64,000 nt of DNA from Mauremys mutica (Eukaryota > Chordata > Testudines > Geoemydidae), in assembly GCF_020497125.1 (NCBI RefSeq), contig NC_059089.1:27301282-27365281 (forward strand). Direction: 5' to 3'. Shown piece after piece: positions 21,144 to 30,999 of the stretch. The notes below the pieces were generated by a model. That model saw nothing but the letters and a program-made list of their open reading frames with translations, ran no database searches and was not told the DNA's origin. Made by a program: the position numbers and the translations under genes. Numbering within the stretch: the first letter of the stretch is position 1; each line of letters opens with the position of its first letter.

Positions 21144-21368
21144 CTGGGTGTTTCAGAGCAGGCTGTATTCCTAATATTTGTATTTAGAGCAGTGAAAGTG
21201 AGACTGAGCACAATCATTTATTTACATTGTTGTTCATGAGCTTCTCTTTTTGCTGAATTGGAGTTGGTTATTTTGGTCACTTACGGAATTTAGTAATGTT
21301 TCTTTATGCAGTAGTTTGAAGCCTTCCAACATGCCATACCTATCAGATGCATTCCTTTACTTTCATAA

Positions 21369-21760
21369 GGACATGTCTATACTACAATATTAAGTCAACC
21401 TACCTTATGCCGGCATACAGCCACTGCAGTAATTACATCGCTTGGCCTGTCTACACTTTGCTCCTTGGGTCAGCGGTGTGCTTCCTCACCAGCAGCATTT
21501 GTATTGAGTGTGCTGTCAGTGTGGGGCATTGTGGGATGGCTCTTGAAAGCCAGTAACAGTCGGTGTAAGCAATGCAGTGTTTACTCTAACACTGTGTTGA
21601 CCTAACTACATCGACCTTGACTGCACGCCACTCGTGGAGGTGGAATTAAGTCAGAGTAGCAGGGCAGTTTCATCAGCAGGAGCAAAATTTAAGTGTGAAG
21701 ACTTCCTTAGTTAGGTTGACGTAAGTTGCCTTGTGTCGACCTAACTCTGTAATGTAAAGG
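21369..21760. mobile_element. MITE, degenerate
   Basis: ACATGTCTATACTAC at the left and GTCGACCTAACTCTGTAATGT at the right, with internal inverted words (AAGTCAACCTA and TAGGTTGACGTAAG), are typical of a turtle MITE family. The ends have diverged. Confidence 0.6.
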
Positions 21761-21778
21761 TTCACAAGCTATATCTTA

Positions 21779-22017
21779 GGGCTAATCTGGTGGTGCCGTG
21801 GCAGCGCTTTAACGTGGCTTGTGTGGTCATGGCAGAGAGCTCTCCCAGCGCTCTAAAACCACCATCTCCACGCGGGGTGTAGCTACCAGCGCTGGTGCAC
21901 TGTCTACACTGGCGCTTTACAGCGCTGAAACTTGCTGCGCTCGGGGGGTGGGGCATGTTTTTTCACACCCTGAGTGAGAGAGTTGCAGCGCTGTAAATTG
22001 CCAGTGTAGATAAGCCC
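21779..22017. mobile_element. Harbinger-type MITE
   Basis: The right end CCAGTGTAGATAAGCCC and left end GGGCTAATCTGG are degenerate inverted repeats, flanked by TTA on the left and TGA on the right. CAGCGCTG palindromes recur inside, as in the subterminal regions of element B, which points to mobilisation by that type of transposase. Confidence 0.65.
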
Positions 22018-22336
22018 TGAGTCTTCATCTTTAGTTTCCAATCAGTTTGCCCTGTTACTCCAGACTTCCACATGACTTTAGAAGCATTGTTGAAAACTGG
22101 TGAGTGGGAGCAGTGCCTCTCATTGATGCAGTGCTTTTTCCAGAGGCTGAGTTCAGTAGCAGTCGTTAGCAGGCCAATCAGCTTAATTTATGGAGGACTA
22201 TAAAACCATAAAAGCTGCTGATACTGTTTTCCGGATGAAATAAGATTGACTGCACCATGTGAAAACCCAAATGAATTAAAACTTTTTGTCAACACAGTTG
22301 AACTTAATGGCAACTGACTCACCAGTTCACAGCTTA

Positions 22337-22614
22337 AGGCTTGTACACGCTAGCGCTTGCTTCGATATAACTCAAGTCACTTAGGGGTGTGGAAAAGCTA
22401 CCCCCGAGCGACAAGTTATACCAACCTAAGCAACGGGGTGGACAGCGCTTTGTCGGCGGGAGAAGCTTTCCTGGCAACATAGCTACTGCCGCTTGGAGAG
22501 GTGACAGGAGAACTTTCTCCCATCGGAATAGAGCGTCTGCACTAGCAGCGCTACAGCAGCGCAGCTATGTCAGTACAGCTGCACCACTGCAGCGATTCTA
22601 GTGTAGACTAGCCC
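22337..22614. mobile_element. Harbinger-type MITE with TTA flanks
   Basis: AGGCTTGTACACGCTAGCGC at the left and CTAGTGTAGACTAGCCC at the right are inverted repeats flanked by TTA on both sides (22334-22336 and 22615-22617). The interior has no coding capacity. Confidence 0.72.
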
Positions 22615-22617
22615 TTA

Positions 22618-22817
22618 GGGCATGGCTACACTGGAAACTTCAAAATACTGTCGTGGGAGCGCTCCCGCAGCAGCTCTACAAGTGGTTTGGCTCCCAGCAC
22701 TCAGAGCCTGTTTACACTAGTGCTTTAAAGCACTCTGACATGCGCTCAAGGGGGTGATTTTTCACCCCCTTGAGCCAGGAAGTTAGTGTGCTATAAAATG
22801 TAAGTGTAGCCAAGCCC
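22618..22817. mobile_element. Harbinger-type MITE related to element B
   Basis: The ends GGGCATGGCTACACT and AAGTGTAGCCAAGCCC closely match element B (GGGCTTGGCTACACTT). It abuts the previous MITE and shares its TTA; the right flank is TGA. It has no genes. Confidence 0.75.
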
Positions 22818-22821
22818 TGAG

Positions 22822-24027
22822 TCTCATGCATCTAGACTTTGAATGGTCTTTTATTGTGTTTGAATTTCCATCACAAAGAGACGGACACTTTTTGCATGTT
22901 CATTTCAGGAATCCTAATGCTAGAGCCCATGAGCCGTAGTTAGCCCAGGGGTGGGCAAGAGTATTTATCAATACGGATGCTCATAAGTGTCATTATTCAA
23001 ACTTTATATTGTTTTAGTATTGAAGTTCACAATAGTAATAGCGTAAAAAGCTGCATGACAATGGAGAACCTCTCAACTATTCTGTGCTTAGGTGTTCTGT
23101 CTCTTGATTTGATGGGAATAATACAACTGAGGCAGACATCTGCTGATGAATGTAGTATGTTAGGGAAACTACAATTTTTGTATATTTATAAATACATTTT
23201 TTTTCCTCTTGACAGCATAATACACTTTAAAAGATTATCTTGAGGTAAACTGATATGTTCTGCCATGTTGTGGCACTCTAACTTGTCAACTTATTTTTAG
23301 ATATACTGCACTCGTGTCAAGATACTAAAAATGTGTGTGGGAGTGTTAATTTGGATTCTGAGCATCACCTGATATCAAGTCACTCCTTTGTGGAGCCTTC
23401 TTGGAGTAAAAACATGCTGTGCTATTCTGATAATCAGAATTAACTCTAAATTGTTGTCTCTAACATAAGCCTGTCCTGTATTTTCAAATGAATATATAAA
23501 TGCACCAATGTCACTCGTAAAGCCTTACTTCAGTAATAAACTTCCCATCCAATCCTTTCCATAGCCACGAATGATGATCCTACAAGTAAGAAAACAGACT
23601 GATTCAGGGGTTAAGTATATTGAATCTTCTTTCTAGCCACACAAGAAAAACTTCTCCAAGATCACCTATAGAACCATGACTAGCAAAGTTTGAATTTATA
23701 TCTTCAAATCCAAATCTCCCAAGTCATATTTGCTGCAAGATGTCAGATGATTTACTTGAGTTCTGAGAGTGAATCTCCACAGGGGGTTTAGTCTGAAGCT
23801 TTTTTGATGCATGTCAGGTGACTCTCAGTATGCAAGTTGCACCAATAGTATGCACATGGAACCCCTGTTCTATTTTCAGTTTGCATCATGTGAACATAGC
23901 ATAGCCTATGAATTTTCAGCTTTATTTAAAGGATTTTCTGTGTTAAAGTCAATGATTCTCATAATAGATGCATTGTAAACTGTTTTATTAGGAAATAGAC
24001 TTAAAACTTTGTTTTTTGTTATCAGGG
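22822..24027. other. GAPVD1 intron, no recognised feature
   Basis: AT-rich intron sequence; a short CAGGGGTGGGCAA word near 22949 recalls a hAT end but has no partner. Confidence 0.4.
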
Positions 24028-24124
24028 ATGGTCTAGACAGTATTTGGTCCTGCCATGAGGGCAGGGGACTGGACTTGATGACCTCTCGAGGTCCCTTCCA
24101 GTCCTAGAATCTATGAATCTATGA
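24028..24124 (+). mobile_element. CR1-type LINE/SINE tail
   Basis: The words GGACTGGACTTGATGACCTC and AGGTCCCTTCCAGTCC and the terminal repeat ATCTATGA ATCTATGA are the standard 3' end of CR1 and of SINEs that use its machinery. Confidence 0.85.
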
Positions 24125-24435
24125 ATGAAACCAGTGGAAAAAAATCTATATTTGGAAATGCCTTTAACTAATCTTCTTAAGTAACTAGATGCTCACAAAC
24201 TTTTAACTACTGCAACGGGGCAAACAAAACTCGAAGTGCAACAGTAAGGACATTTCAAATACAACAATTTGCAGTGTTGGAGGGAGGTGCATAAAGTTAG
24301 ACAAGTATACACCTTGTTGCTGGTGGTTCTTGTCCACATGGGTTCTGGGATTGAGTGTCGTGGCTCAAAATTCTCATGGGCATTGCAAGGCTCAAAAGAG
24401 CTGGACATAAGTGCAAGTGTTCTTAGTGTCTACAG

Positions 24436-24571
24436 CAGTGGTTCTCAACCTGTTGACCATTGTGGGCCGCATCCATACAATATATACTACCCGTATGGCC
24501 CTGAGGATGTCACATGAGCTGCAGCTATGTGCTTATTGGGCTGCTAGCAGGTCGTAGGTCGATAACCACTG
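24436..24571. mobile_element. hAT MITE, 136 bp
   Basis: The ends CAGTGGTTCTCAACCTGT and GGTCGATAACCACTG are inverted repeats. The flanks are GTCTACAG and GTCTAGAG, an 8-bp duplication with one mismatch. Confidence 0.8.
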
Positions 24572-25022
24572 GTCTAGAGCTTGGAGCTGAGAGGTGAATG
24601 GGAGCCGCTGGGAGCATTGCTGCAGCGATGCAGAGGTTAGGAGTTGCTGCTTGTCCCAGTAGCCAGCATTGTCCAGGGCCTGAAGGACATAACTGGATCC
24701 CAAGTTAAGGGACTGCTGGCCTAGCGGGCGCATGTTTTCCAGGAGGGCATTCTGGCTCGGGATAACATCTATGAGTTGCCTCTGCATTTCTGTCTTTTTC
24801 CATGCTCTACTTTGTCATGGTGATGCTTTCCCTGGCCACTGCATTGCTGTCTTTGGCCACTGCCACAGTCTCCTAGGAGAGCTGCATTTCTTTCGTCCTC
24901 TGGGTCCTCGTTTAGAGCCTCCACATCTCACTAGCCTGGCTTTCCTCTGTGACTGTGCCAGGAGTTCTACAAACATCTCATCCTGAGCTTTGCTTTTTCT
25001 CCCCTGCAGGTTGGCCAGCCTA
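24533..25022 (-). pseudogene. Myb/SANT gene last exon remnant, element C
   Basis: After an acceptor TTTACTTCCAG at about 25023 the frame reads SRLANLQGRKSKAQDEMFVE, matching SQRLAQIRRRKKKTRDEMFS of element A. An in-frame TGA at 24817-24815 interrupts it; the same frame continues to LGQQSLNLGSSYVLQALDN and beyond. It is a decayed copy. Confidence 0.6.
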
Positions 25023-25373
25023 CTGGAAGTAAATAGAGGCCCAGGCCTTGATGGTCTGGCTGCTGCAGGCATTGTGGTTGTGGGAGTAGGAGCTGGAAAG
25101 AGTCACTTGTTCATATCCCAGACTAGTCATGGTAGCGCTCCCCCTCTCTCCCCCCCCCCCGTATGTATATGTGGCTTTATCTCTCTGAGCTTCCTCCAAA
25201 GAATGGGAAGCGATCTGCATGTATAAAGGGTAGTGGGTGCATTTGGCTTTGTCTGTCATATCTGCTTTCAAGCTGTTTGGGGTGGGGTGGTTGGAACTAT
25301 GTTCCAGGTTTGTTTTTGTGGTTTGTGTGCTGGAGATGCTTCTGTGGCATTGGAGCCGTAAAGGGGAGAGGTT

Positions 25374-25711
25374 ATGGAAGGTGAGCTGGATAGCAATCTC
25401 CTTTGGGCTGTCCTCATTCTCTATGATGTTACACAGAGGCACATGACTAGGAGGAGAGAATGATCTTATTCAGGAAGACAAAGGGCAGACCAGTGAGAGA
25501 TGCTCAGAAGTTGTTCACCAGGACATTTCCCCGAGAAATGCTGGAGGAGTGGAAGGAGCTTGCAGTCTACAAGGGTCGGGGGCATGGATATGAGGCTATT
25601 CCCTATAATGTGCAAAACAAAATCAAGGTATTTCTTAGTCTTAAGTTCTGCTGTATCTCCCGTGCAGACATGGAGAGAGTGCAGAGAAAAATAGAAGGGA
25701 TCCTACAATAA
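25374..25711 (+). pseudogene. BEN-like gene remnant, element C
   Basis: The open part (25451-25711) reads ERMILFRKTKGRPVRDAQK, then PREMLEEWKELAVYKGRG, AIPYNVQNKIKVFL and a tail ISRADMERVQRKIEGI. The tail matches ITAADYRDVIDHINGL of element B, and the W and (A)-(L/I)-P-x-N anchors are in the same order. A possible exon 1, ATGGAAG|GTGAGC at 25374, would join in frame at 25437, but its intron would be only 56 bases and a TAG occurs at 25448. The gene is therefore broken. It sits between Myb exons on the opposite strand, as in elements A and B. Confidence 0.55.
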
Positions 25712-25829
25712 TTGTCAGCTACAATGCATCTTACAGGGCATTTGTACCTCAGTGGGGAGCAATATTGTTTGTGCCTTGACCGGGCAGGCAGCGTACACTT
25801 ATACCTCATAAATAAATAATAGGAGATAT

Positions 25830-26004
25830 ACCAATCTCCTAGAACTGGAAGGGACCTTGAAAGGTCATCGAGTCCAGCCCCCTGCCTTCACTAGCAGGAC
25901 CAATTTTTGCCCCAGATCCCTAAGTGGCCCCCTCAAGGATGGAACTCTCAACCCTGGGTTTAGCAAGCCAATGCTCAAACTACTGAGCTATCCCATCCCT
26001 TGTG
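25830..26004 (-). mobile_element. tRNA-derived SINE with CR1-like tail
   Basis: On the minus strand the head reads GGATAGCTCAGTAGTTTGAGC (A-box region) and CCCAGGGTTGAGAGTTCCATC (B-box region), then a conserved body and a CR1-like tail GGTCCCTTCCAGTTCTAGGAG. This layout is that of the polymerase III SINEs of hidden-necked turtles. It was inserted into the Myb intron of element C, so it is younger. Confidence 0.82.
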
Positions 26005-26247
26005 TAAACTAACCAAATTTCTTTTCCTATAAGCACTGTCTCAATAAACTGAATTGTGCACAAATGAATGCTTTGTTATTCTCAACCCCCTGCTTCTGCA
26101 GCAGATTTGAACACACTGTAATTCTGCCATGCTGGCAGGTACCATTTTGAAGCAACAGAAGGAGGTGAGGGGGAAGGAGGCAGAGGCTCTTAGCTAACAT
26201 CTGTCAACAATAATAATGAATAATAAATTGTAAAGATAGGTACTTAC

Positions 26248-26520
26248 CTACTGAAGTTCCCACCAGGAGGTCTGACTTCCATCCTGGCCTGAGTTTCTGG
26301 TGGGGATTCAGTCTCATCCAACACAGGGCAGAAATTGTGGCCCATTGTGGCAGGGCAGGACTGGGGCTGGCTTTCCAGCTGGCCATTGTCAGGCTCCTGA
26401 CTCCCAAAAGGATCCCGGCTCTCAGGGGACAGCTCATCTTCTGATGTGTCGAGCGGGTCATCCTTGCTGTGGGGGACAGCGTGGGTGGCAGCTCCAGATA
26501 GTGCCTGGGTTGGGTTGTAC
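26248..26520 (-). pseudogene. Myb/SANT gene linker exon remnant, element C
   Basis: The frame DDPLDTSEDELSPESRDPFG, then SQEPDNGQLESQPQ, resembles the acidic linker between the trihelix and the coiled coil. It ends at a donor AG|GTAAGTACC (26248/26247). Upstream, at about 26720-26620, a fragment HAYKDLFMDITKQLF with DKDLEAHKKVC may be the remains of the trihelix domain. Confidence 0.45.
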
Positions 26521-27239
26521 TATAGTTAAGTAAAATCTTGTCCAGTTAATTAAAAAAAAAAAAAGTGGACAGATCCCATTCCCCTACCGGATTGTCTCTT
26601 TTTATCCCTTCTGTCAACATACTTTCTTGTGAGCTTCTAAGTCTTTATCCAGCACTGGTTGGCATCTTGTGAATAGCTGCTTTGTAATGTCCATGAAAAG
26701 GTCCTTATATGCGTGGCTGGCCACAAGAGTTTCCTGAATTTATGCTTCACTCGAGATGGTGAGGAAGTCCAGAGTGTCAGCACAGCTCCCAGTAGCTGCA
26801 TGTGGCATGTTGTGGGGCTTTTGGAGTGCGATTGTGGTTGTATCACCAGTATAATGGTACAATGGGATCCAAGAGCAAATTGGCAACATCTGGCTCCGCA
26901 CCGTCTTTTCAAGAGGAGAAGGGTCACCCTGGAAATTTGGTATCACGAAAGGGAGGGTACACAAGTAAATGGACAGGTCATCAATGGTCGACCTGCAAAG
27001 CATTGTGGGGTAGCCTTTGAAAGCGTGCAAAAAGTGGCACACAGCAATTGTGTGCGCATAAAACACCAAACAAAATCCAAAAAGTAATCCTAGTCCATTA
27101 TGTGAGAGGGTTCCAGTGTTCCTGATTAAATGCAGAAGTAGTGCTCGGTGATGAGTTGGGTCATTTGTATGCAAGCATTTTCAAACTGGATTAACTAGAT
27201 TGGATCCAGTTTAAAACTCCAGTGTTAAACAAGCCCTCT

Positions 27240-28355
27240 GAGAAGGAAGTAGTTATTATCTGAAAGACTTTTGTTGGCTGATCTTGTTGGCCTGATTTTT
27301 ACTGGGAAAAGAAACGTGTTAATGTAAGTGAGCTAACATGAGGTGAAAACTAAATGAAGATAAAACAGATTATATTATATAATAATATACACATACAAAC
27401 ACAGTTTTTACACGGATTAGCAGATTAAGTTAAGACTAACTTCACCTGCTGTGTGTAAAATTTGCGAAATGCTTTATCTTCATTAGGATTTTACGTCAAG
27501 CTAGCCAACTCAAGGTAATGCCTCTTGATTTTCCCATACAAGGAAGATAAGACTAATGAATTTAAAGCTACTTCCCAGCATTGTTCATGAATTTGGGATG
27601 AAACAACTTTTTCCCTTCCTGGTTTGCTGATCTGGCTTTTGGAATTTTCAGGTTAATGAATGAGGGTGTGGAGAGAAGTGAGGCATGGTCTGAGTCTGGA
27701 GTATCATAAACTGAGCTCCGCTACTGACTCATCCTTGTCGTATTGGGCAAACAACTTTACCTCTCTGTTTTTCCAGTCTGTAAAAATATAATTCTTTACT
27801 ATCCAATCTCCTCGGAAGTAATTTTGTTTGATATTTGTGACATTCCTTGAAGATGAAAAGTCCTACATAAGTGCTAATTATTAAAATCTCTTTTGAATTC
27901 AAACTTGAGATATAGTCTGAAAAGTGACCATAAAAATGATTGTGTTCTTCTCACTTGTTCTGTTTATAAGAAATTTTTTTTTTTTTAAACTGTCAGCCCT
28001 GAAAACTCAGTTTAGGAGTTGAAAGTTGGGCACATGCATCATAAGTGATAAAGATTCTTAAGGCTATGTTCTGCCTGGGGTTTACCTATAGAACTCCATT
28101 TTCTTCAAATGGTTCTGTACATCAGGTGTAACTTAGGTTAGAAGTTGATCTTGAAATTGGAATTTAGTTTAGTAAGTCATGAATGTATGAGCCAGAATGA
28201 AATTCAGCTTTCTCTCCCATTGCTGTATTGGCTCTGAAGAGCTAACGGAAATTGAAAAAATGATTCTCAACATGACTTCATGTTAAGTGATAATATGGAC
28301 ACCATTGGAAAGAAAAAGAGGGGCAATCTAGAGAAACATTATGTAGAACAGGTTT
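27240..28355. other. GAPVD1 intron, no recognised feature
   Basis: AT-rich intron sequence; nothing supported. Confidence 0.4.
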
Positions 28356-28453
28356 CAGAGTAGCAGCCATGTTAATCTGTATCCGTAAAAAGAATAGGAG
28401 TACTTTTGGCACCTTAAGTTAGTCTTTAAGGTGCCACAAGTACTCCTATTCTT
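28350..28453. repeat. Fold-back interspersed repeat, second copy
   Basis: Arms at 28390-28416 and 28427-28453 (AAGAATAGGAGTACTT and its complement) surround a 10-base loop. The left flank GTTTCAGAGTAGCAGCCATG is the usual end of this family. Confidence 0.75.
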
Positions 28454-28459
28454 ATTATG

Positions 28460-30360
28460 TAGAATAGTAGAAAAAGAAGCCGGAGCCATGAATATGGCAC
28501 TCAGAAGCCTGACTGACCAGCACAAGTTAACAATGGAAACTGGTAGAAATCCTGTGCACCTGAGAGCGCAGGAGGATAAAGAAAGGAGGAGATAAATTTT
28601 CCTGTTTTCTGAAGTATCCACCTCACTCCTTCACCCATCGCCCCAACCAAATAAATAAGTTGACAGGACCTGGTTCATATTGATTAACTTGCAGTCCTGG
28701 CTTTCAAGCTGTGGACAGTGAACTTTGGTAAATGCTTTCTTTTCCTGCCTCATAACTAAGCTAGTGGGGTTGGAAATATGCTGTCTATCTTTTATGGAAA
28801 GTATGTTTGAAAGCTCTTGTGCTTGAAAGCATTCTGGGTCCAAATTCTGCCTTCCTGCGTGCCATGCAACTCCAGAGTGAATTATTGGAATTTGGCCTTA
28901 AGTCCAAAATATTATTTGTTTCCTATATTTTTTGCTGTTTATATTCCAAAGAATACACACTCCCATCTTGCTGTCTGCGTCAGCTCTCAGACACTCTGGG
29001 CCAAATTCTGTGCTGACTTGCATCTAGTTCAGGAAATCAAGTTGGCACTGAATTTGGCCAGGTATGTTTCTGGAGAAAATGTGGTTAAATATGTCAGTCA
29101 GAACTCCAGCTCACCTTGTGCTTGAGTTAATTAAAATGCTGGTGTCACTTTGAACTCCAAGTAGGTCCTCTGTTCTATATCAAGGGATCCCAGGAATCTA
29201 GGACTGTCAGAAGATTTTTGTATTGTATGCAGATTCTCAGAGTTGCCTTAAAGTTATTTAACTGCTTTGAAATCCTGACTCACCTTTCTAAAGCTAGTTA
29301 AAGGATATTTCTAGCTTTTTTTCAGTACAGTTTTGTGAAGGAAAGATGAGTGCACTGATCTCTTACCTTTTTAGAGAGCTATCATTGGCAGTCTTTTCTT
29401 CATAAATAACTTTCTGGTTATACTTTCTCATTTCCTCCACAGTTGAAGGTAATGTTATGACTAGCAAACAAGAGGAGCGTGTGAAGAAATAGCTGGCTTC
29501 CTTCTTACCAAAGCTGAATTTGCATTATCGCCTCCAACTACTAAATCTAACTGCAGGGATTTTATCATATAAAAAAATTTTATGTTTTAGTCACAAAAAT
29601 AACTCTTATTCAAAAGGTGAGCAAATTAAGTCCTGAGAATAATGAATAACTTTCCAAATAACATAGCAAAAATGTTTAGTTTAATAAAAAAACATTTTAA
29701 AAGTGTTTTGACCTACTCCAGGTTCCAAATAGCATGTCTTTACATAATCGAAAATTCAACTTTCAAATGGATCTCTTTATCCTACAGTCTTTAATACTGA
29801 ATAAAAGCATACCAGCCCTGTTTTTAAATTATACTAACTATTAATTGGTGGTGAAAAGAATTGAATAGTTTTCCTGTATTTCAGTTGCCATTGTGAAAGA
29901 GGTTGCCTTTGCAAAGTAAAACTTCTCCCTAATAACAATTTGTAAAATCTAATGAAAATGTTCCTTATTCTTTAATGCGCGCGCACACACACTCTTGCTG
30001 TACAGTCCCCTTTTGAACAAAAAAACCTTTTGTAATGCATGTGCGGGGGGGGGGGAGACAAGCTCAACAAGAGATTGTTTTCACTATTAAAAACAGACTT
30101 TGTGAAACCCTATGCAAGTATTTGAGATGTAATTTTACGTTAGGGATCTGAAACTCATCAGATGCAGGTTAATTATAAAATGTCATCTATAATAGGGGAA
30201 CTTTGCAAAACTAGGAACTTGCCTCCCCCCAAAACGTACACAGTGCATTGTCTCTCATCCAGAATGAGTTAAAATGAATTAAAAATTCTACGCCATGGTG
30301 CCTGGGTACTGTAGAGATGAGGGCCGTAAAAGTATCTAGGCAGCTCTTTAACTTATCCTG
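28460..30360. other. GAPVD1 intron, no recognised feature
   Basis: AT-rich intron; a G-run lies at about 30046. No gene is supported. Confidence 0.4.
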
Positions 30361-30365
30361 GTGTG

Positions 30366-30367
30366 GT

Positions 30368-30422
<55 letters not shown>
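30366..30422. repeat. (GT)n(AT)n microsatellite
   Basis: About 12 GT units pass directly into about 16 AT units. Confidence 0.95.
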
Positions 30423-30426
<4 letters not shown>

Positions 30427-30754
30427 AATCAAAATTTGTATGTTATAGCTATCTTGTTTTAGATCCATGTGCTGCAATACCTTGTAAAAACAGAGGAATA
30501 CAGTAACATGTCAGTATATACATAATTTTTTCTGGTCACCTGGAAGTTGCTTTAACATAGGTATATGTAATCTATTTCTTGATATTTACTGTAAGCATAA
30601 TTTGTTGCAAGAAAGTATTTGTTAGAAACCTTATGCTGCTGGCACAGTTCTGTCACATTAATAGAACTTCTCCATTCATTTAACGAGGCAGTCACCTTTA
30701 CAACTTTTTGTAAAGGTACTTTGTATTCTTCTTGGAGTCTTTTTGATTTAATGT

Positions 30755-30995
30755 ATCAGAGGGGTGGTAGCCGTGTTAGTCTGTATCCACAAAAACAATG
30801 AGGAGTCCAGTGTCATCTTAAAGACTAACAAATTTATATTGGCATAAGCTTTTGTGGGTAAAAAACTCCACTCCTTCAGATGCAACTGAAGAAATGTTTC
30901 TTTTTGGTATTTTTTTTTTTTTTTTTTTACCCACAAAAGCTTATGCCCAAATAAATCTTAGTTTTTAAGGTGCCACCGGACTCCTCGTTGTTCTT
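30755..30995. repeat. Fold-back interspersed repeat, third copy
   Basis: The left arm (about 30790-30870) and right arm (about 30927-30998) are long inverted copies including GGCATAAGCTTTTGTGGGTA and its complement. The loop ends in a T-run of more than 20. Confidence 0.75.
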
Positions 30996-30999
30996 TTGG

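Larger units (their letters stand above)
24533..27236 (+). mobile_element. Decayed PIF/Harbinger element C
   Basis: A degenerate Myb/SANT gene on the minus strand (pieces at 26720-26600, 26520-26248 and 25022-24533) and a BEN-like remnant on the plus strand between its exons (25374-25711) reproduce the gene order of elements A and B. The right end is probably GGGCTTGTTTAACACTGGAG read inward from 27236. The transposase and the left end are missing, perhaps lost where the hAT MITE and CR1 tail now lie. The coordinates of the left limit are approximate. Confidence 0.6.

Noticed and set aside
22949..22962. A hAT-like end CAGGGGTGGGCAA
   Set aside because: No inverted partner or duplication was found nearby.
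25950..26004. tRNA-like gene with A and B boxes
   Set aside because: It is the head of a SINE, followed by a CR1-type tail, not a free tRNA gene with a complete cloverleaf.
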